A DNA stretch of 64,000 bases from Amoebidium appalachense (Eukaryota > Ichthyosporea): NCBI GenBank assembly GCA_963693365.1, contig CAVNZM010000009.1, positions 9,672,001-9,736,000 on the forward strand. Direction: 5' to 3'. The notes under the pieces were generated by a model that saw nothing but the letters and a program-made list of their open reading frames with translations, made no database searches and had not been told where the DNA came from. This document shows, one piece after another, positions 55,916-64,000 of the stretch. A program made the translations under genes and the position numbers. Each line of letters opens with the position of its first letter. Position 1 is the stretch's first letter.

Positions 55916-56849
55916 TGTTAAATTGTATAAGTATTTGGGATGTAAGCAGAGACACAGTGGTGCAGTGTGAAAACACCACAGACACACACAACAACAAAAC
56001 ACGGAACGATCGGAGCAGTGTACACAACAGACATCAATGTTTAGACACGACTGAACTCAATTTATTTTGATCTCGAATAAATACCTGAAATTCCCTTAAG
56101 TTAAATCCATACATGATTTCCGACCAGTCGGAAATCAGATCTATGTCTAAAATAACCAATCACAATTAACTGATTATTTCCCGGATAGATCCGGAGACAC
56201 AGGAACGCACACCATAGGTCACAGCTATAAGAAAGAAATGAGGTGAAGAGTAACGAGGAAAGAGGTGATGTTTCTAACCTATCATCGGCTACAAAGACTC
56301 AGACATTTTCTGACTAAGTCCACTGATTGGATATAGTACGGCAACACACAAAACAAAAGTGGTTGACTAAGCTATGAATCATACCTGACAAGCTAAAGTG
56401 TAACCTAAGTGTTTTTCTACCAATCAAAACATAACGAGTAATATAAATCTACTCAACGTATATTAGTGAGAGAGAAATATAATTATGTGAAAGGAAACAA
56501 GAGAAGAAAGAAAGAGAAAAGAAAGAAGAAGAAAGAGGAAAAAGAAAAGAAAGCAGGACAGAAAACACGAACATGAAAACACAGTTATAACCGAAGATAT
56601 TCATGTACACATAACATGTACACGTTTCTCCCTCACTGGGTAGACTCGTGTACCTATAATCAGTTGCTGTAATCGATATCTAAACACACGAATATAGCCG
56701 ACACAACACGATTACAAGTACTCAAATACACTGGAGATCGATGTCATAATTTACGTACAAGGAGCACATCTCTTTCACTAAGTAAATGAATGAAAACATA
56801 ACACGAACTGAGAAGATCTTACAATATGTAAATACTACGTATTACAACA
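55916..56849 (-). repeat. Cop2-a 3' LTR
   Basis: 934 bp; on the plus strand TGTTAAATTGTATAAG to ATTACAACA. Almost identical to the solo LTR (24951-25884, opposite strand) and to the 5' LTR. Confidence 0.96.
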
Positions 56850-57275
56850 TCCCCACTCAAGACTTTGAAGTTTGTGTTATCATATCCCCACTGAACTAGT
56901 GAAATCTCCCCACTTGAGAACAGAAACGGAAAAAAAAAAATTAAAGTGTGGACTTTTCCGGGGGGGGGGGGGGGGGGGAGAAGGGGGGGGGGGAGGGGGG
57001 GGGGGGGGGGAAGGGGGGGGGGAAGGGGGGGGGAAGGGGGGGGGGGAGGGGGGGGGAAGGAACCGGGGCAAAAACAACGAATATATATAACGTGTATAGT
57101 CGGGGTTTGATTAACTGGGTGTTAAACCAGTGAAAGATAGAGTAGAGTCGCGGTACAGGTCAAACCTTATATATAAACCCTAAGTGGGCATACCCACAAA
57201 GGCAATACATATGAAATAATGATTATGATAAAGTAAGGAGTAAACATTAGAAAATCACTCTTGAAGTAGGTCGGG
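56850..57275 (-). other. Cop2-a 3' noncoding region with purine tracts and a G tract
   Basis: In element sense it holds repeated AGTGGGGA purine tracts next to the LTR (plus-strand TCCCCACT near 56850, 56886 and 56908), a C-rich tract (56960-57060) and a CTGG...CCAG hairpin near 57106, echoing the Cop1 3' region. Confidence 0.6.
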
Positions 57276-59195
57276 TCAATCCACAATATCCGGTAAACAA
57301 AGTCGAGCACAATGGTGGACATGACTCGGGCCGGGGAGGGGTTTGGTGAGGATGTCAGCTAAGTTGTGGGCTGACTCAACGTAGTGGACAACCACGTCCC
57401 CACTGGCAATGTAGTCCTTGGTGTTGTGATACCGGACGGCAATGTGTTTGGTACGGTGCTTGATGCCGGTGGAGTTGACGATGGCAATGGTCGACTGGTT
57501 GTCACAGTACACCGGAGTCGGAGCAAGCATGGGACAGCCGAGTTCCTTGAAGAGGTCACGGACCCAAGCAACTTCTTGGGTGCCAGCATTGAGAGCAATC
57601 AGCTCAGCTTCAGTGGTGCTGGTGGCCGTGATGGGCTGGAGCTTGGAGTACCAGATGATAGGCATACCAGCAAACTCGATAATGTAGCCGGTGGTAGACT
57701 TCTTGCTGTCGGCACAACCAGCAAAGTCAGCATCCGTGTAGCATTCGAGTATGGGGGACTGGGTGGCCGAGTACTTGTAGTCAATGCCAAGGTCAATGGT
57801 GCCGAGCAGGTACCGGGCCACACGACGGAGAAGGTCCCAGTGAGTCTTGCCGGGGTTGGTGCTGAACCGACCAAGGAAGCCGATGGCATAGGCAATGTCG
57901 GGACGTGTGCACCGTGCCACCCAGAGGAGACGGCCGAGTAACTCACGGTAGGGCACGGTGAACGGTTGGGGGGGGCAGTCAGCCAGGGAGACGGTGGTGC
58001 CTGCAGGGATGGGGGTAGACTTGGACTTGGCATCGGTGAGGTTGAAGTCGTGGATGATATCCATGATGTAAGACCTCTGGTGCATGTGGAGGTGATGGGG
58101 ATCAGAGTGATTAAAGTCAACACCGAGCATACGGTCAAATGGACTCATACGACAGCTGGCCATCTTGCTGATGTGGGCAGCCAGGTCACTGGCAGCAGTA
58201 GAACCCCGGGTGTTGGTGATGGTGGAGTCGTCGACGTAGTTACCAGCCCGAACCACATCGTTGTTGGGGAAGAACCGGAGGTAGATGCACGGGTCGGTCT
58301 TAGTACGGGTCAGGCCATGGGCAAGAAGAATGCCGTCGAGGAAGTCGTACCAAGCCTTGGAGGCTTGCTTGAGGCCGTACAGGGCTTTCTTGAGTCTCCA
58401 GACCTTGCCAAGTGTGGCCATGGTGATGAATCCCGGGGGTTGTTTCATGTAGATGGTCTCGGTGAGTAGGCTGTTGAGAAAGGCCGTAGACACGTCGAGT
58501 TGATGGATGTCATGACCTTCAACAACGGCCAGAGCTAGGATGGCACGGAGAGCAGCCGGACGGATGACAGGGCTCTCAATCAACTCATAGTCAACACCGT
58601 ATTGCTGACTGAAGCCTTGAGCAACACCACGTGCCTTGATCTTGGTGTCACCAGCCGAGTTGAGAGTTTTCTCGGAGACAATCCACTTGAAGCCGACGAT
58701 GTTAGCACCAGGGGGAGGGTCAACAAGTTCAAAGATGTCTTTGTCGACGAAGGCTTGATACTCAGCAGTCAGGGCTGACTTGACCTGGTCACCATTGGGT
58801 CCGGAACACAGTTGACGGACAAGTTTGGGTAGTTGGTCGATGTTGATGGGGGGACCGGGGGGGACTGGGAGGGTGGTGGTGGCTTGAAGTCCAACCTTGC
58901 CCTGGAGACGGGCAGAACGACGGGGTGCAGGAACCGGGGGAGGTGGAGACGATGGGGGGGGAACTTGGAAGTTCGGAAGTGCAGGGGGGGCAACCTCCGG
59001 GCTGGACGGGGCCGAGTGGAAGTGGTCGGGGGAGCCGGGTCGGATGGGTGTGACGTTGCCAGGGGCAGGATGAGGGTCGGCAGGCTGGACGGGCACGGGG
59101 GCAGGGGGGGCCGGTGGGTATAAGTATTTGGGATGTAAGCAGAGACACAGTGGTGCAGTGTGAAAACACCACAGACACACACAACAACAAAACAC
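57276..59195 (-). CDS. Cop2-a LTR-fused RT/RNase H, 639 codons
   Basis: An uninterrupted frame whose first 26 codons (MFCCCVCLWCFHTAP...) lie in the 5' LTR. The rest is copia pol: a Pro-rich linker, RT motifs FKWIVSEK, DVSTAFLN, YGLKQASKAWYD and NYVDDSTI (about residue 317), then RNase H with DADFAGC, EAELIAL, CDNQSTI and NLADILTKPL. The stop is at 57276. In a normal copia element this would be the C-terminal part of a polyprotein beginning in gag. Here the deletion junction (near 59118) keeps it in frame with LTR sequence. No stop or shift is present, unlike Cop1-b. It could be translated from an LTR-driven transcript; that is inference. Confidence 0.88.
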   Translation of the reverse strand: MFCCCVCLWCFHTAPLCLCLHPKYLYPPAPPAPVPVQPADPHPAPGNVTPIRPGSPDHFHSAPSSPEVAPPALPNFQVPPPSSPPPPVPAPRRSARLQGKVGLQATTTLPVPPGPPINIDQLPKLVRQLCSGPNGDQVKSALTAEYQAFVDKDIFELVDPPPGANIVGFKWIVSEKTLNSAGDTKIKARGVAQGFSQQYGVDYELIESPVIRPAALRAILALAVVEGHDIHQLDVSTAFLNSLLTETIYMKQPPGFITMATLGKVWRLKKALYGLKQASKAWYDFLDGILLAHGLTRTKTDPCIYLRFFPNNDVVRAGNYVDDSTITNTRGSTAASDLAAHISKMASCRMSPFDRMLGVDFNHSDPHHLHMHQRSYIMDIIHDFNLTDAKSKSTPIPAGTTVSLADCPPQPFTVPYRELLGRLLWVARCTRPDIAYAIGFLGRFSTNPGKTHWDLLRRVARYLLGTIDLGIDYKYSATQSPILECYTDADFAGCADSKKSTTGYIIEFAGMPIIWYSKLQPITATSTTEAELIALNAGTQEVAWVRDLFKELGCPMLAPTPVYCDNQSTIAIVNSTGIKHRTKHIAVRYHNTKDYIASGDVVVHYVESAHNLADILTKPLPGPSHVHHCARLCLPDIVD

Positions 59196-60042
59196 GGAAC
59201 GATCGGAGCAGTGTACACAACAGACATCAATGTTTAGACACGACTGAACTCAATTTATTTTGATCTCGAATAAATACCTGAAATTCCCTTAAGTTAAATC
59301 CATACATGATTTCCGACCAGTCGGAAATCAGATCTATGTCTAAAATAACCAATCACAATTAACTGATTATTTCCCGGATAGATCCGGAGACACAGGAACG
59401 CACACCATAGGTCACAGCTATAAGAAAGAAATGAGGTGAAGAGTAACGAGGAAAGAGGTGATGTTTCTAACCTATCATCGGCTACAAAGACTCAGACATT
59501 TTCTGACTAAGTCCACTGATTGGATATAGTACGGCAACACACAAAACAAAAGTGGTTGACTAAGCTATGAATCATACCTGACAAGCTAAAGTGTAACCTA
59601 AGTGTTTTTCTACCAATCAAAACATAACGAGTAATATAAATCTACTCAACGTATATTAGTGAGAGAGAAATATAATTATGTGAAAGGAAACAAGAGAAGA
59701 AAGAAAGAGAAAAGAAAGAAGAAGAAAGAGGAAAAAGAAAAGAAAGCAGGACAGAAAACACGAACATGAAAACACAGTTATAACCGAAGATATTCATGTA
59801 CACATAACATGTACACGTTTCTCCCTCACTGGGTAGACTCGTGTACCTATAATCAGTTGCTGTAATCGATATCTAAACACACGAATATAGCCGACACAAC
59901 ACGATTACAAGTACTCAAATACACTGGAGATCGATGTCATAATTTACGTACAAGGAGCACATCTCTTTCACTAAGTAAATGAATGAAAACATAACACGAA
60001 CTGAGAAGATCTTACAATATGTAAATACTACGTATTACAACA
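59118..60042 (-). repeat. Cop2-a 5' LTR, last 9 nt deleted
   Basis: 925 bp matching the 3' LTR from GTATAAGTATTTGG to ATTACAACA; the junction to pol shows short shared bases (GGTATAAG/TGTATAAG). Confidence 0.95.
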
Positions 60043-60747
60043 GTCGTACCTTGGTATCCGCTGCACGTTTGTACCCACCATCTCCCAAGACAGTCTGCCA
60101 CATCCTGTGTGCTGGTCCGGCTGTTTGCGCTCCACATAGTATCGGACGAACGCTAACTTATGGTCCAGGGTCTCGTTTCCTTCGGGTGACAAGGTCTGGC
60201 ACACGAAAAGAAGCACCAACTTTGAGTAGTACTTAACGTCCTCACCCGCCTCGTCCGCTCCTCCCGCAATGACGACGTTGTCGTACCGATCCCGAGGGCC
60301 ATAGAATGAATCGCACGCAACAACCCTGACCCAATGACTGGCGTCCGATTCCCCATCATCCAAACGTATGTAGCAGCTGTTGTATGGGGTCATTTTCTGG
60401 GAGCTGGGCACAGGAAGGGTGTGTCTAGCAACCCCACCTTGTTCGACCCCCCCCAGGTACAGTTGCAACTGTAGGGGGAGATACTTGAGGCACGCACCAC
60501 GGTCGGTTGACAAAATCTTGTGAGGCGCGTACGAGCCGTGCGGGTTAAAAAACTTGTCCAATTCACCCAGCCACATAGCGGATTTGTGCTGTGGTCCGGA
60601 CATCTGGGCCACCTCAACCGACTTCTGCAGGGGTGCATCCGCTGCAACCACCGGTGCAGGCTCAGGGAGGAGCTCGTCGTGTGCATCTGCCTCGTACAGC
60701 TCTTCCACCGTCAAATCCGGAAGCTCGTCAAGCACAACAACACGGGG

Positions 60748-60840
60748 TTCCTCCTTTTCCTGCAGTGCATCCCAAATAGCCCTGCGCAGATCCATGGCAT
60801 CGAATCGACGTACCTTCACTGCAACCTGCATGTGTGCATG

Positions 60841-60881
<41 letters not shown>

Positions 60882-61174
60882 GGGGGTGGGGGGGAGGGGG
60901 GGGGGGGGGGGGGGGGGGGGGTGGCGTTATAATGTAAGGATGGGTACCTGACGTACCCAAGGCACCTTATGTATGTGCATAGCTCCCTCTTTCAACATAT
61001 GCTAGTGTATGTTACGACGTCAGGTCTATCATATATTTCTTATGCATTATACCTCGTGAAGCCCTCCTATGTATCCGTATAGTTCCTCCTTTTCCTGCAG
61101 TGCATCCCAAATAGCCCTGCGCAGATCCATGGCATCGAATCGACGTACCTTCACTGCAACCTGCATGTGTGCAT

Positions 61175-61218
<44 letters not shown>

Positions 61219-61410
61219 GGTGGGGGGGGAGGGGGGGGGGGGGGGGGGGGCCGTTATGCATGTAAGGATGGGTACCTGACGTACCAAAGGCACCTTATGT
61301 ATGTGCATAGCTCCCTCTTTCAACATATGCTAGTGTATGTTACGACGTCAGGTCTATTATATATTTCTTATGCATTATACCTCGTGAAGCCCTCCTATGT
61401 ATCCGTATAC
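60748..61410. repeat. 335-bp tandem duplication across an intron-exon border
   Basis: The segment starting TTCCTCCTTTTCCTGCAG at 60748 recurs at 61083, and each copy runs through (GT)n, a G tract and CTATGTATCCGTATA. Each contains the last intron bases, the CATGCAG acceptor and the first about 76 nt of transposase exon 4. The left (gene-proximal) copy is the one continuous with the rest of the exon. Confidence 0.9.
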
Positions 61411-61924
61411 AACATCTTAATGTGAAATGTGATTGTTTTTATGTTTTTCAAAAAAAAAAAAAAAAAAAAGACAGAAAAAAATGGGGGAGGGGGAGGGGGC
61501 GAGGGGCAGGGGGGGGGGTTTCCAATTACATACACACACCTGCAAGATGAAGGTAGAGTTTTTGTTGGTCATTCGATACGGCATTTTGCAGTAGTGTTTG
61601 TGAGCACGCTCCCAGCTCTCCGCCGTCTCCACCGGACCAAACAGGCGGTAGTCGTCAGAATAATGCACACCAGCATGGAACTTTGCCGTTTTGAGTTGGT
61701 TCTTTGTGGAATCTTTGAAGCACTCGTGCGCTGCCTTGCCAAACCTGTGTTCGCAATATGTGGTTAGTTTTGATTTCACCCTCGAATAGGATGTACTACT
61801 GTAGTGGTTGAATGTTTGCACAGGGAGCACCGTCCGAGTAAACCTGTAGTGATAGTAAGACATGTAAAATCTGGGAGGTGCGAGTGCGTTTCTGGATAGG
61901 GGTGGTAGGTTGGGTGTGTGCCGT

Positions 61925-61937
61925 GTGTGTTTGTCAC

Positions 61938-61997
<60 letters not shown>

Positions 61998-62050
61998 GGG
62001 TGGGTGGGTGGGTGGGTGTGTGTGTGTGGGGGGGGGGGGGGGGGGGGGGG
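61925..62050. repeat. (GT)n and G tract in a transposase intron
   Basis: (GT)n at 61940-61995, (GGGT)n, then about 22 G directly beside the exon 2 donor (62058). On the coding strand this is a C run and CA repeats. Confidence 0.9.
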
Positions 62051-63207
62051 ATACATACGTCTTGTACCGCTCGGTCATGTCGTCAAGTGACACCTCAGTG
62101 TACTCACGACCTGTCACCATGCTGTACCACTCATTCCATGTAACAAACACTCTTGACGCTTTGGCGTTGGCGGTCGGGTTGTTTGGGATTAGATCCCGTA
62201 CAACAAATGGAATGACCTGAGGTAGTGGTTTGGGGTGTTCAAGTGGAGGTGTGTGTGTGGGTGTGTGTTTAGTTGTGGGCAGGGGGGGGGGGGGGGGGAG
62301 AGATCAGCACGGGCAGGCAACAGTACAATGTGCAGCACACGTGCGTGTGTTCATCATACAGTGTAGCATACAACGGCAATAAACAGAGGGTACGTGCAGG
62401 TATACACCTGACCATGATGATGCTATCGACTTACTTTACAGCATGCACACACCAGGTTACGTTGCAATGATGAAACGTGGTACCCCTTTCTCGTTTGCAG
62501 AACATCATGTACTTCAACAAGTTACTAGTACCTTCATGATGTCCCTGTATTCATTGGCCCGCATGAATGACAGGTCGGACACGTTGCCAGAGAAATGGCG
62601 TAGGCCACTGTAGCGAGCCATCTCATTGAACCGCCGGTCAAATTCCCGAATGATGTTTGCAGCGGCGGAGTCTGCTACGGTCCCCTCCCCGTGTGTCTGC
62701 TCACACACATACTTGACGTAGTGCTTGTACTCAATCATCATCTGCTTGAACACGCCGCTGTCACCTTGGTGCATGCGCTCAATGGTGACACCCCATATCC
62801 ACATGAATCCGGGGAAGTCGACGCAGGCGTTGTCATCGAAATCCGCCAGAGAGCTCATCTTCAACAGGTGTGTTGCTGTTGCCTTCGAGCCCGCATTGCC
62901 TTGGCACAATTCATCCACCTTCTGTCGAATGGCCGCTACGTGGTCCTCATGGTTCATGGGACAGGTTTCCCAAACCTTGTACAGATTCTCGCTGGTTACC
63001 CGGCACTTGTGGCATGGATGGGCCGTGGCCACCCCCCCCCTATGTAAAAAATAAGTGTATGCTTTGTCAGTAGAAGCCATGAACACGTTGTCGGTCCACT
63101 CAATATGGCATTTCGATTGCACACTCAAGCTGTCGTCGACGTCCATATGACGTACACAAGTATATGAATATCCACATTTCCGTCTATGTAAACAGTCTTC
63201 CCCGACG

Positions 63208-64000
63208 TGTTAAATTATATAAGTATTTGGTACGGAAGCAGAGACACAGTGGTGCAGTGTGAAAACACCACAGACACACACAACAACAAAACACGGAACG
63301 ATCGGAGCAGTGTACACAACAGACATCAATGTTTAGACACGACTGAACTGAATTTATTCTGATCTTCGAATAAATACCTGAAATTCCTCTAAGTCCAATC
63401 CTTACATGATTTCCGACCAGTCGGAAATCAGATCTATCTCTAATAGAAACCAATCACTAAGAACCAATTGCTTTCAGAGAGATCCGGTACGCGGAGACGT
63501 ACACGATAGGACACAGACACTAGTTAAGATCAACTCGTGTCATCATCAAGGAAGTTCTAACCTATGACATACTGCAAAGACTCAGACATATCACAATTAA
63601 CCTTGATGATTGGTTAAAGCCCGGCAACACATGAAAACTAAAGTGAATTAATGAAGTCTAAACACACATGCTATTCTAAGTGTAGCCTAAGTGTGTTACC
63701 GTCCAATGAACACGTATTAAGTAACACAAATCTACCTAACATATATTAGTAGAAAAGAAATACGATTATACACATGAAGACAAGGAGAGAAAGAAAAGAA
63801 AATAAGGAAGGAGAAAGAGGAAGGAAAAGAGAGCACAGATCAACAAACAAGATAGTAATAGCATAATTATAACCAGAGATATTTATGTACACACGAACAT
63901 GTACACGTCTCTCCCTGAGTGGGTGGATCCGTGTACACACATATAAATATTCTAATCGATATTACAACACACGATTAAAGCCGATACAACACGATTACAA
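63208..64000 (-). repeat. Cop2-related LTR, cut by the window edge
   Basis: Begins TGTTAAATTATATAAGTATTTGG and follows the Cop2 LTR with clear divergence (for example TGGTACGGAAGCAG for TGGGATGTAAGCAG) to the end of the window. Same orientation as Cop2-a. It is either a solo LTR or the 3' LTR of another element upstream of, and possibly within, the transposase gene. Confidence 0.9.

Larger units (their letters stand above)
55916..60042 (-). mobile_element. Cop2-a: internally deleted copia element inside the transposase gene
   Basis: Minus orientation. The 3' LTR is 55916-56849, the 5' LTR 59118-60042. GTTGT (55911-55915) and GTCGT (60043-60047) flank it, a target duplication with one change. 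The 5' LTR lacks its last 9 nt and is joined straight to the start of the RT region. Primer-binding site, gag, protease and integrase are absent. Confidence 0.93.
55796..63146 (-). pseudogene. Plavaka-like DNA transposase gene, split by Cop2-a
   Basis: Minus-strand exons are 63146-62532, 62216-62059, 61843-61540, 60825-60043 and, beyond the copia insertion, 55915-55796. GT-AG borders and phases agree for the first four. Recognisable blocks are PCHKCRVTSENLY, a WGVTIERMHQGDSGVFKQ helix, FDRRFNEMARYSGLRHF, NEYRDIMK, and near the end YYSKLVLLF, LAFVRYY and TGCGRLSW. From memory this order matches the fungal Plavaka group of CACTA/KDZ-related transposases. The reading frame runs on across the insertion site (RIPRYD, then VVDVETILGIF). 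It then appears to shift by one base before the likely C-terminus (EEFLVNKYV, stop 55796). The N-terminus is not visible upstream of 63146. Introns hold (GT)n and G/C runs. Disabled by the insertion. Confidence 0.6.

Overview
This window is nuclear DNA of a eukaryote. Genes carry GT-AG introns, and much of the sequence is retrotransposons, satellites, long poly(C)/poly(G) runs and (CA/GT)n microsatellites. The lineage cannot be fixed from the sequence. AP2-type DNA-binding domains together with DIRS-like elements of the split-direct-repeat kind (as known from the Volvox element kangaroo) make an alga or other photosynthetic-lineage protist a reasonable guess, no more. I see no rRNA, no convincing tRNA gene and no prokaryotic feature.

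Layout. 1-1500 is a 147-bp satellite. 2437-7854 is a decayed tyrosine-recombinase (YR) retrotransposon, DIRS-1. 8750-10440 is a ~183-bp satellite. 10441-13100 is almost pure low-complexity DNA. 13992-15679 is a small spliced gene of unknown function. 16000-16870 is an AT-rich diverged repeat. 16843-18153 is a broken copia gag/protease (Cop3). 19031-21366 is a copia element (Cop1-a) interrupted by DIRS-2 (21367-23580), which runs into a 500-N gap. 24489-28210 is a spliced SANT/Myb-domain gene with a solo LTR in an intron. 28718-29377 (minus) is a two-domain AP2 gene. 31183-36187 is an internally deleted copia element (Cop1-b). 36.2-41.8 kb holds small exons, a candidate inverted-repeat element and LTR debris. 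43095-43813 is a chromovirus integrase/chromodomain fragment. 44735-55620 is DIRS-4 with the oppositely oriented DIRS-3 nested in its left terminal repeat. 55796-63146 (minus) is a spliced Plavaka-like DNA transposase gene split by a copia element (Cop2-a, 55916-60042). A related LTR fills the right edge.

How the parts work together. The YR elements encode Gag with three zinc-binding motifs, a reverse transcriptase/RNase H, and a tyrosine recombinase expected to insert a circular cDNA. They lack an integrase and a visible methyltransferase, and have A1-ORFs-B1-A2-B2 split repeats. The copia elements encode gag, protease, integrase, RT and RNase H, but each copy here lacks part of that set. 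Nesting gives a relative order: DIRS-2 after Cop1-a, DIRS-3 after DIRS-4, Cop2-a after the transposase gene, and the solo LTR after the SANT gene intron.

The best candidates for something undescribed are: the YR family, whose reading frames depend on long C-tract lengths; the repeated 5'LTR-to-pol fusions in two copia families, one of which makes an uninterrupted 639-codon LTR-RT-RNase H frame; host introns whose splice sites sit in CA/GT microsatellites; and the 147-bp satellite whose period stays in frame.
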